Shown here: positions 55,711-64,000 of the stretch, one piece after another
Position numbering within the stretch: position 1 is the stretch's first letter
How the letters are laid out: every line of letters starts with the position of its first letter
Origin: Pisolithus tinctorius
Lineage: Eukaryota > Basidiomycota > Agaricomycetes > Boletales > Pisolithaceae
Assembly: GCA_024663395.1 (NCBI GenBank)
Contig: JANFAH010000133.1
Span: forward strand, 1 to 64,000
Direction of reading: 5' to 3'
DNA: 64,000 bases
Made by a program: the position numbers and the translations under genes
The notes under the pieces: generated by a model
The model's database searches: none
What the model was told of the DNA's origin: nothing
The model's input: only the letters and a program-made list of their open reading frames with translations

Positions 55711-57572
55711 TGTGAGTCAAAGTGTGGAAAGGCAGTATAAACCAACCAAACCAACACCAAAGACAAATAATGTGCGAGTGGTGGTTTGCCTCCGCGGAAC
55801 CTGGAGTGCAGAGAAACCTAAATGTGTGGGGGGGACTTCGAGTAGAGGGCTCCTGGCACAAGTCGTCGACGAGTTACGCAGGAGAGGATGAATGAACACT
55901 GATTGAGAAGGGGATGCTGAACAGAGCAGGGGTGTTCAGCTGAAAGGACTTGGGAGTAATGGATTTCAATAGGATGTGCTCCTGGCGCAAGTCGATGACG
56001 AGTTACGCAGGAGTGGAAGAATGACTAAACAAGAGGTTGCTGACTAAGCACTGATGATACTGCTGATGATGAATGAAGGTAGATAGACCCTTGATGGAGC
56101 CTCAACTACCAAGGATGATGGATGGTGACAGATAGACTCTTCCGAATGAGCCTCAACTGTTGATGACGAGATATGCACTGAACTGGCTGCTGAGTGACTT
56201 CTGAATTGCTTTTTTTTTGGTAGCTAAGTACATGGGGGTTTATATACTGTGGGGGGAGCACAGCTTGTGACAAACAAGGCACAAACACTTGGTAAGTAAT
56301 GAGTAAGGACTGGGTAATCATGATGAGTAAGTGAGAAATGAAAAGGAAGCAAGCAAAGAAGATTGGTAAGTATTGGCAATAAACGAGTCAAGGATAGTCA
56401 AAAATATCACAAAATGAGTCAAATAGAATCAGAAACTGAGTAAGCGCACTGATATCACATTAGGGGGTGGCGATGCAAGTTAGATCTTGGTGGAGACATC
56501 TCTAGATCCAAAGATGGCATGACAGATGGACGGTGTTTCCAGATAGGGAAGTATTAATTCCAGAATTGAAGGGCATGAGTCAGGCATCAAAGGGGGCTAG
56601 GGCATTGGGGGTCTGTGGGGCATTGAGAGCATACGTGATTGCGTCTCCCACCCTTCCATCCTCTCAGCGAAGTTAACAAAAACTTCATGAATGGGGCTCT
56701 GATGGAGGAGGAGGAGAAGGGGGGATGTCTTCTGCTGGATCTTGCAGTAAGAAGGCAAGATGCATGTCATACTCATCATGAATGCAATCAGGGAGGCTGG
56801 AGGACAGTAGATTATACTGCAGCTGTTGCAATGCAGGAAGAATGATGGACGAGACTGGAATAAAGACAGTGCAGGGAGCAGGGAGGAACAATCCATATGC
56901 TTCATCAACTGGGGAGACTGAAACGACCACATAAGACCTTTCTAACTGAGTGACAGACCTGAGGCGACCAAAGAACATCCTTCTGGAAGTCATACTGACA
57001 AGGAGAACACGCTGACCAAGCTGCATGGGACAAGACAGGGCTGACAATGATGGGATGAACCAGGGGGCTTCAGGATGGAAGCTGGTGGGAATGCCTGGCA
57101 GATATATGTAGCCACTGTCTCTGGCAAACAAGACAAGCGAGATGATCGATGAAGAGGTGGCCATGATTGATGGACTTAGCGAAATGAGTGTCTAATGGAT
57201 GGAGTGCTGTAGAAACGCACAGGGTGTGAGGATCCTCTCCAAATTTGGAAGGAAGAATTGTGGGGCTGAGCACTTTCAGCGAGTGTGGGAATGGAGTCGA
57301 TATCTTTGGAAACAGTGGAGATACGACGAAAACCAGAATGCTGTACACGGATGCTAAAAACCTTTAACGTGCGCTTAACTCGCTTCCTCTTTTCTCTTTA
57401 GCACTGACGACTCGTTCTTGTGCGAAGGATGACTGTTAACGTCCAACAGTCTTTCTACGCATGAGGCCTTTAGTCTTCATCTGCATGCTTGGGCATTGTG
57501 CGCAACTCGTCAACAAGTTAGGCAGAGTCAGCTGTAACCATGTCCACAACACCTTTGGTGTGTGACACCGAT
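55707..57572 (-). repeat. Long solo LTR, copy C, with CCGAT duplication
   Basis: The LTR is 55712-57567 (1856 bp), with CCGAT at 55707-55711 and 57568-57572. On the minus strand it runs TGTCACACACC, an intron-like or leader segment, the embedded reading frame, a TATA-like word (TATATAAACC near 56244), then R/U5 with an internal ~130-bp duplication (GCTCCTGGCGCAAGTC recurs near 55850 and 55978), ending CTTTGACTCAC. It is the best-preserved copy for boundaries. Confidence 0.88.
56685..57348 (-). pseudogene. U3-embedded reading frame, LTR copy C
   Basis: Same protein as 41552-42214. The first part (57348 to about 57160) reads MYSILVFVVSPLFPKISTPF and FGEDPHTLCVSTALHPLDTHF. A frame change follows at about residue 63, then MATSSSIISLVLFARDSGYIY through MTSRRMFFGRLRSV, YVVVSVSPVDEAYGLFLPAPC and IHDEYDMHLAFLLQDPAED to PPPPSEPHS. 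The frame change is shared with copy A, so it predates their separation or reflects two overlapping frames. Confidence 0.6.
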
Positions 57573-57985
57573 CGTGCTCAATCATGCTATTGCCAATGGG
57601 ACGTGACCACATATGGCATGCCCAGCTGTGCTGACGATGCCAGCAAGGGGTGCAATGGGGCCGAGGTGGCTGACGGTGGCTGACGGTGGTGATGTCACAG
57701 GGTTTCTGGCCTCAGTGGTCACATGCATGTGCCTGCTGCAAATTGGCAGGTGCCCTTCACTGCCACTGTGAATTTCCCATGCTAAGTTTATTTTGAACAC
57801 CACTAGTGACAATGACAGACCCATTGCTGAACCTGTATGTGGTGTGCTGGTCACCTTGGATTGCTATTTCATTGGATAATGGCACATCCCTCGATGTCCA
57901 AAATGGTCAGATAATAATGTGAACTGACAATGCCAGATCAGTTTATGATTACGCAAGGAAAGTCCACACTAATGCCAGCCAGTGA
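57573..57985. other. Flank of LTR copy C, no clear gene
   Basis: The minus strand holds a 90-codon open stretch (57582-57854) with no recognisable motif, and there is a short GGCTGACGGT duplication near 57670. It may be the upstream part of the minus-strand fragment at 55501-55689. Confidence 0.3.
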
Positions 57986-59468
57986 TCAGTACAGTACTTT
58001 ACTGAGTCTCTGCAGGGAATTCAACAGTACATCACCCTGCTTGACCAACTTTCTCATACTGTGCCGTCTTGATCGACAGTCTGGTTGTCTCCATGATCCC
58101 ATGCACTTTATCGATCATGCAATGCAACCGCCCATTTGCAATGAACCGTGAGAGTTCCCTATGCCAGTCCCTTCAGTACATCCAACCAAAAAGAAAAATC
58201 GACCCACCTGTCGATGTAGTCAACACTCACACCAAACGTGCCACTGAGACTCTCTAGTGTCATGCTCCGATATGATTCCAATAGTTGTGCATAGGCGAGG
58301 ATACGCATTTCGCACATGTAGTATCAAGTGTGGGGAGACAAAAGTCGGGAAGGGAGTAAATACGTTTGTTCGAGTGTGGCTGTTGACAGAACCCCATCAT
58401 AGTGGACAAGGTAATAATTCCATGAAAAGAAAAAGTTGATGTCAGTTTGTGTGGGTTCATTGATAAGGATTGCGGTGAGAGCATACCTAACACTACAAAA
58501 AATTTTGCGTAGTGGCAGTCATAGAGATTCCGCAGAAGATCTTCTAGGACAGGCAGTTCTGGAAGAACCGAGATGACTTCAGGAGAGGCAATGAGCTGGG
58601 TGGAAGCAGGGATAATGAGTGACATGAACTATAAACCACGCCACAAAGCAGACGGATCACCCACCTTTTTCTTCAAGTCTACCCTTGGGAGGATGAGTGT
58701 ATTGCTGATGACAGCGAGTGCAACAAAGTCATTATAGGAGATGAGTTCCGTAGCAGTGAACATGGACAGAGCATCAAGCAACAGCTCGCCACCCAATTTA
58801 AACTGCCAAATGGAAACTGCATGTAAGCCACGATACACCTTAAGATGATTCCATCTGTCCCAATAACCCCCTTCCTCAACGAGTCTGTCCAAATCACATG
58901 AGTGAGAAAGAAATGCTTAGCATCTGTGGACCCATTTTTCCACCCCAGCAAGGTTCTTGGTGATAAGGGTATTATCTCCAAAGAAGAAATCTATCCTTGA
59001 CCCAAGGCCCGGTGTTTTCTCCAAGGCAAGTCATTGGGCAGTGACAGCCACATCCTACACACATTCCCCATAAGCTTGGTGTCACAAACCGGGATCGCCT
59101 GGGATATACCTTGTCACCTATCTGAGTGAGATGGTTTGCCCTCACCTTCAAAGTGTCTGATATTTCAGATTCCCCCTCTGTCTTCTGGGCTTCAGCCAGA
59201 CATTCATCCAATTTCTTGAGTTGCTCTTCGTTGCCTTTTCCATGGATTTGAGGAGTGCTAGATCGATGTCTATCCCACTAGAAGAGGTAAGCGCCCAATA
59301 GTAGGGGGCCATGTCTGCACCAATATGAGCCAGCATTTGATCATTAAGAGCTAGTTCGGTAACAAAGTCCCACAAAGAATCCAGGTGAAAAAACCCAAAA
59401 AAAAGTCCCAGGCCTTCATGACATAAGCATACAGAGTTCAAGCGGAGCTCCAATTTAGGAGGAGACAT
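57986..59468 (-). pseudogene. RPN7: 26S proteasome lid subunit Rpn7 (PSMD6), decayed copy with introns
   Basis: Rpn7 is a PCI-domain subunit of the 19S regulatory lid. From ATG 59468 the exons read [179 protein letters not shown], then FIANGRLHCMIDKVHGI and LLNSLQRLSKVLY before TGA 57986. This is the full Rpn7 order. Frameshifts (after KSMEKA, and near YEKV) and Arg-to-Trp/His/Cys changes show a dead copy. Retained introns point to DNA-level duplication, not a retrocopy. A functional gene must lie elsewhere. Confidence 0.88.
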
Positions 59469-59500
59469 AGGTGATATCAATAACTGCAACCACAACTAGC

Positions 59501-60183
59501 ATGGCTGATGAGTCGGGTGTATCTGGGAACCTGATCAGTGGGGACCCTCCTGATGCTGCAGATGATGAGAACGATGAAAGGCACATCAACATCAATGCTG
59601 CAAACTTCTCATCCTTATCCTCATCCACCATCACCTCCAACTCTTATCCCTGTTACTCGTGTTGGCAGATACTCTACAGGCCGTCGCAGAAGCGACGCAG
59701 CATGCTGACCTGATCCCATACCACATGTCGATCCTGACTGGGAGTGGGTGGGTAACTGAATTGTTGAACAGCCATCCTGAGCGAATTCGTACAGAGCTCG
59801 CAGTTCACAAGCATGTATTCAACATCTTATTGCGGGAGCTCCAACAACATGGAATCAGTCCTTCCAAACATGTCACACTCAAAGAGCAACTCGCAATCTT
59901 TCTATATACCTCTGTCACCGGTTTGTCCATCAGACATGTAGGTGAACGTTTTCAAAGGTCGAACGGCACGATCTCCAAGTAAGTCTTTGACCATGCTGTT
60001 TTTGGTGGATTAATCGTCATTCCAGGTACTTCAAAAAAATTCAGTTTGAATTCTCATCTCGTGATATATACAGCAAGTATGTACGATTGCCACGCAGTGA
60101 TGCCCCCATCCACCCAACTATTCACAATAACCCCAAATTTTTCCCATTTTTTGCCAACACTATTGGTGCAATCGATGGGATGC
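59501..60183 (+). pseudogene. Second PIF/Harbinger transposase, truncated by an LTR
   Basis: ATG 59501 opens MADESGVSGNLISGDPPDAADDEN. Then, with a frame change, come LTGSGWVTELLNSHPERIRTEL, LKEQLAIFLYTSVTGLSIRHVGERF and NGTISK (59982), a short intron with GTAAGT, and FPFFANTIGAIDGMLL at the first catalytic Asp. At 60184 a gypsy LTR begins and the nuclease is lost. It is the same family as 22697-24093 but a distinct lineage. It lies only 32 bp upstream of the Rpn7 start, head to head. Confidence 0.8.
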
Positions 60184-60878
60184 TGTTATGCTCGTAACGA
60201 GTGACTTCGTCAAATGGACTAGGCACGAATGTCACGAGGTGGATCTACGGGCCGAACTTATCATAACCCCTATGGTCTCTTTGTTATTGACGAGTTCCGA
60301 TCAGAGGTCTTGTCCACTGGCGAGTTCTTCTGAGATCGCGACGGGGAGAAGACAAGGGAACGAGTCAAAGATGATGGAGATTGCAAGAAATCGAAAAACT
60401 GAGGATACACCGTACGGTACTCTCTACTTATATACCCGTCGAGGGTTTGTACCGTATACACATCCACAGTTAGTCGTAAACAAGTAAACGATGAAATAGA
60501 AACGAGTCAGGTACTGCGGACACTGCATACCGGCTGCGGACGCAGTCCGCAGTGAGGGGCACCAGTACCGAGGCAAGGGAAACGAACATACAGGCAACAC
60601 AAGCGAGTCAGGATACGTACGGAGCAGGAAGTAAACGTAAATGAAATATACGTCCATCAGCTGCGGGCGCAGCTACGATGTCAGCGTGACGAGGGCGTAT
60701 GCAGCATCAGTTGGTATTGGAAATACCACCACCGCCGGTGATCCGAAGGCTGCACGAGCCTTGAGACTGAGGACGACCACGGCGAGGACAATCGACGCGA
60801 CGAGGCACGTGACACACGTGACATACCGTTTAGGGGAAGAAGCCGAAAAAGGAAAGAGACCTCTGAGCGGGCATAACA
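60184..60878 (-). repeat. 3' LTR of the young gypsy element
   Basis: 695 bp. On the minus strand it runs from TGTTATGCCCGC at 60878 to GAGCATAACA at 60184, with the polypurine tract just upstream. The last bases resemble those of the LTR at 32297-32749 (GAGCATAACA), in keeping with related elements. Confidence 0.88.
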
Positions 60879-62236
60879 TCACCCCCCCTCTAAGGTCCTC
60901 AGACCCTTGAGGACGAGGCGCGAGCATTGGCGGATAGGTTGCGAAGGGGGTGTCTGGAGCGGGTATGGGCGGCGACGGGCGACGGAAGTCGATGGAGACG
61001 GCGGTTCCTCGCTTGCCTGGGTCCAACGTGAGCCCTGGCCATTATGGCAGGACCAATGTCCCAGGTAATGGCACTGGTAGCAAGCGAACTTGTAGAGGGG
61101 ATGTCCCTCATGAACCTTGGCTCGTCCTCCGAGGTAGAACCGAAGTTGATCAGTAGGCACGGGGACGAAGGGAGCCGGAGGGAGAGAGCAGGCGGCGTGG
61201 ACGGCATTATGATATTCCTTGTCCAATCCTCCCCAGGAAGCGTCAGTTAGAAAAACCTCCCAGCCGGACTCACTGCGACCCATTCCTAGTCTCTTCGCTG
61301 TTTCTTTAAATACTGTCGCGTTATCCATGAACTCGAGTGGCGGGTCCCATCGAACCTCCTTATCGACTTCAGGCTTCATTCCGGGGATCACCGGCTTCTC
61401 TCCGGGTTTTGATCCGTTCAAGAAGTCGGGAAGCCGTCGGGGCTAGGAACTCCCCGACCTGTCGATCGCAAAGGTGATGGTAGGCGCCACCGGTTACCGC
61501 TTCTAAAACATCCGCGTATCCTTTTTCAAGCATAGAAGTCATAATGACTTCGGCGAGAGGGGCTGGTACCGGAGAGCTGTCGGACCCGAATGCGATTGGT
61601 TGCTCGCCCGATCACGTCTGCCGCTCTGTAGATTTCAGACAGCACCCCAAAATACTCAACCTGTTCTGGTGTGCACCCATCAACGTTGTCCCTTTTGTTG
61701 AAGACGTCAAGTGCCCAAGTAACGTCCAGGTAGTCACTTGCTGAGATTGGTAGTCACGGCTCGTCATCCCTGGCAAGGGCGACCGAGGCAAGGAGGTCGA
61801 GCGCGGCATTTCGGGATGACACTGGACTGGTGGGGCGAACGTGGGGAGAGACGGGAGCATTGCGGGGCTCGGGGTGGCTGTGTTCGGACACGGGCGTCAT
61901 GGTGAGGCTTCTCTTTATCCTTTCCCTTTCCCTGTCGGTTACTGTCTCCTTCGAGAGGGACTCTGGCCTTGGGTGCTGGGACTCGACGAACCGAGAACCC
62001 TGGTGTGGACACGGTCTGAGAGGGCGGGAGACAGGGGTCGGTACCTCCCACTGGGAGGCGAGGGACGAGGCGTCCGATTCAGGAAAGCCGGTGGAGGTGG
62101 ACGGGGGAGGGGAGTTGCGATAGCAGGTGATAGGTGGGACGAGAAGGTTGTCCCCGTCTGCTGAGGGGTCGTAAAGGGATTCTCCAACGAGGTCGGCATA
62201 GTCGTTTTCAGTGTTAACGGAGCGAGGGGAATCCAT
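60879..62236 (-). pseudogene. Pol extension/third-frame region of the young gypsy element
   Basis: It starts directly after the pol stop, in the same frame (TGA then ATG at 62236). The first part (61754-62236) is Ser/Pro/Arg-rich. After a TGA it reads ASDYLDVTWALDVFNKRDNVD and EYFGVLSEIYRAADVIGRATN. A frame change near 61600 leads to MLEKGYADVLEAVTGGAYHH. Another frame (60879-61421) holds MNGSKPGEKP, WEVFLTDASWGGLD and FACYQCHYLGHWSCHN. The last is a near zinc knuckle (C-X2-C-X4-H) in which the fourth ligand is Asn. It corresponds in place to 37680-38654 of the other gypsy element. Confidence 0.6.
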
Positions 62237-64000
62237 TCAGTTTCTGAGGTGTCGAGCAAGCTTGTACTGATCCAGGGCTTCTGAGGCGTGATCTTTTATG
62301 TGTTCCTCGGGTTCCCACGTATTTGACGAATGAGGGAATCCCTTCCACTTGATCAGATACTTGCGCTGTCCTCTGCGACCGTCAGTTTTATGATTCAGTA
62401 CAGCCTCTACCTCCCATTCGATCTCATCATCCACCAGTTCCGGCAACGGTGCTGCGGGCGTAGCTCCATAAGTCTCGTTTTCGACGTAGGGGAAGATCCG
62501 AGAAGCATGGAACACTGGATGAACCTTCCATGTCGGTGGTAAGTCCAATCGGAAGGCGACCGGTGACACGACCTGAGTCACCGGGAAGGGTCCGAGACGT
62601 CGGGGCGCAATCTTGTCGCACTGGTTTTTGATCCTAAGATGGCCGACGTCTAGAAGAACCATTTCTCCGACTTTAGGCGGTTCATAGGAGCCTTTGCTGC
62701 GCGAGCGCATCAATTCCTGTGCTTGTTTATGGGCCAGGACGGCAACATCTCTAGATGAGGCGAGTCGTTCCAGCCTCTCGTCCACGGACGGGACCGGAGT
62801 GAGTCGTTTCTCGGGGTACGGGGAGGGGTCGTAGCCAAGTATGAGCGAGAACGGAGTCATTTTGTGAACCGAGTGAACACGGGAGTTGTGAGCGAACTCA
62901 GCGGAGGGGAGTTTAGAGGCCCATGAGTTCGGGAACTCGGAGCAGTAAAGGCGAAGGTACCCCTCTACCTCTTGATTTACACGTTCGCTTTCTCCGTTAG
63001 TCTGAGGGTGGTATCCGGTACTCAGCTTTGTTTTAACCCCTATTGCTCTGTAAAGTTCTTTTGTAAACGAGGAAGCGAACTGCGGTCCTCGATCAGAAAT
63101 CACTGATTCGGGAAGGCCGAATCGGGAATATATGAACTGATGGAAAAGTCGGGCGATCCCGACGGAGTCAATTGTTTTATGACACGGAACAAACAGGGCG
63201 GCTTTAGTTAGACCCTGATCGACAACCGTGAGAATAGAGTCGTATTTCAAATCTCCTGACACGGGAAGATCCGTGATGAGATCCATAGACACTTGCTGGA
63301 ACGGGAAGGGGGATTTAGGAGTTTCGTGCGGTACGACAGGAGGTGTTGGGGGATGGGTGATGACCTTGGTCGTCTGGCAGGACGGACATCCTGCTACGTA
63401 CTTCTTGATGTCAGTTCCCATTCCCTCCCACCATACCTCTTTACGCATTTTGGCAAACATGGCTTTTTGTCCAGGGTGTCCGGTGGACTCGTGATCGTGA
63501 TACGACCGCATACAATGACGGCGGTTCTCGGGTGGGATGTACAGACGGGTTGTTCCGAACCGTTTTGTTCCGTCTTCAGCTATGGTTACATTATCGCTTG
63601 GTTCTGGGCCTGTCGAATCCTTTGACGTATCGTTCTTGACGCGTTCGTACAGGTCCGCGGATATGGCGTAGACACCTCGAGCTCCTTTTACAGGTTCCCT
63701 CGTGGGGCGAGCTTCGGTGACCGAACTCTCCTTTGGGGTTTCCTCAGGTGGGCGAGAGTAAGGTCCGGGTCTTATTTTTGTTTTCGACCGAGCGAGTCGC
63801 GCGGGGAGGCGTTCAATGCGAGCCATTCGGTTTATTTTTAACTGTTTTTGTAACTTTGTAAGCGAAAAGAGCGGTGAAACTAAACGGATTTGTGGTTTTA
63901 AGGGATCCACCCCCTCCGAAAGCCAAAGGTTCGTCGGGAGAACCGTGGCCGTAGGGGCGGGCTCCTCCGAAAGGTTTTTGCGCGAGAGAGTATCGGCGGG
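62237..64000 (-). CDS. Pol of the young gypsy element (RNase H end, integrase, chromodomain), partial
   Basis: The frame is open from the window edge to TGA 62237. It starts in the end of RNase H (PADTLSRKNL). A linker is followed by the integrase zinc region (YHDHESTGHPGQKAMF, CPSCQTTK), the catalytic core with MDLITDLPV, ILTVVDQGLTKAALF, VISDRGPQFASSF and STGYHPQTNGESERVNQEVE (D, D, E present), the GPY/F-type region (APRRLGPFPVTQVVSPVAFRL) and a chromodomain (WEVEAVLNHKTDG...YLIKWKGFPHSSNTWEPEEHI). No disabling change is visible. The chromodomain would steer integration to marked chromatin. At SDRGPQFAS the Arg is CGA, exactly where the older element has TGA. Confidence 0.94.
   Translation of the reverse strand, partial: PADTLSRKNLSEEPAPTATVLPTNLWLSEGVDPLKPQIRLVSPLFSLTKLQKQLKINRMARIERLPARLARSKTKIRPGPYSRPPEETPKESSVTEARPTREPVKGARGVYAISADLYERVKNDTSKDSTGPEPSDNVTIAEDGTKRFGTTRLYIPPENRRHCMRSYHDHESTGHPGQKAMFAKMRKEVWWEGMGTDIKKYVAGCPSCQTTKVITHPPTPPVVPHETPKSPFPFQQVSMDLITDLPVSGDLKYDSILTVVDQGLTKAALFVPCHKTIDSVGIARLFHQFIYSRFGLPESVISDRGPQFASSFTKELYRAIGVKTKLSTGYHPQTNGESERVNQEVEGYLRLYCSEFPNSWASKLPSAEFAHNSRVHSVHKMTPFSLILGYDPSPYPEKRLTPVPSVDERLERLASSRDVAVLAHKQAQELMRSRSKGSYEPPKVGEMVLLDVGHLRIKNQCDKIAPRRLGPFPVTQVVSPVAFRLDLPPTWKVHPVFHASRIFPYVENETYGATPAAPLPELVDDEIEWEVEAVLNHKTDGRRGQRKYLIKWKGFPHSSNTWEPEEHIKDHASEALDQYKLARHLRN

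Larger units (their letters stand above)
60184..64000 (-). mobile_element. 3' half of a CpG-rich chromodomain Ty3/gypsy element, cut by window edge
   Basis: On the minus strand the window holds the end of RNase H (ADTLSRKNL at 63975), integrase, chromodomain, the extension region, a G-rich polypurine tract (AGAGGGGGGGTGA) and the 3' LTR. The sequence is GC-rich and full of CpG, unlike nearly all the rest of the window, and the 1.7-kb integrase frame is intact, so this is a recent insertion. It interrupts a Harbinger transposase at 60183; the other target flank is outside the window. Confidence 0.92.

Noticed and set aside
1..64000. tRNA, rRNA, CRISPR array or telomere repeat
   Set aside because: No cloverleaf-type sequence, spaced direct repeats or telomeric runs were seen; repeats present are transposon-derived or short tandem arrays.

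Overview
The window reads as a transposon-packed stretch of a mushroom-forming basidiomycete (Agaricomycete) nuclear genome. The evidence is a basidiomycete-type Helitron, a PIF/Harbinger element with a Myb-like partner gene, chromodomain Ty3/gypsy elements, a Tad-like LINE, the tyrosine-recombinase family common in Agaricomycetes, spliceosomal introns of roughly 47-70 nt, and a broken copy of a eukaryotic proteasome-lid gene. I see no tRNA, rRNA or CRISPR array and no clearly intact host gene. Almost everything is a mobile element, often one inside another.

Layout. 1-7.9 kb: two nested copies of one old Ty3/gypsy family (minus strand). 7.7-11.2 kb: a large near-perfect inverted repeat whose outer tips are pieces of that family's LTR. 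11.2-16.7 kb: decayed gene remnants, including an F-box-like plus nucleotidyltransferase-like gene. 16.7-26.4 kb: a Helitron Rep/helicase gene (minus strand), split by a solo LTR and by a complete Harbinger transposon with TAA target duplications. 26.7-28.1 kb: a repeat array with a regularly recurring intron-like segment. 28.1-40.6 kb: remnants of a gene with a Zn2Cys6-like motif, broken by a long LTR (itself hit by a snapback Tc1/mariner element), a full-length chromodomain gypsy element and another solo LTR. 40.6-49.0 kb: a second long LTR split by a full-length LINE with a 14-bp target duplication. 49.7-55.4 kb: a DNA-transposase-like C-terminal remnant, then a tyrosine-recombinase gene split by two oppositely oriented solo LTRs. 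55.7-57.6 kb: a third long LTR. 58.0-59.5 kb: an intron-containing RPN7 (PSMD6) pseudogene. 59.5-60.2 kb: a second Harbinger transposase, cut off by an LTR. 60.2-64.0 kb: the 3' half of a young, CpG-rich chromodomain gypsy element that runs off the window.

Two themes tie the window together. First, the stops that break the long transposon reading frames are overwhelmingly TGA where Arg (CGA) is expected, and CGN Arg codons have often become Trp, Cys, His or Gln. That is what C-to-T decay at CpG looks like, and CpG content ranks the elements by age. Second, insertion boundaries can often be placed to the base by target duplications and by host reading frames that rejoin across them. This gives a relative timeline: Helitron before Harbinger; long LTR before LINE; long LTR before Tc1/mariner; recombinase gene before solo LTRs.

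Best candidates for something undescribed are a ~220-codon reading frame kept in three copies inside the U3 part of the long LTRs, a pol C-terminal extension with a zinc knuckle placed after the chromodomain, the snapback Tc1/mariner element, and the repeated intron-bearing modules at 26.7-28.1 kb.
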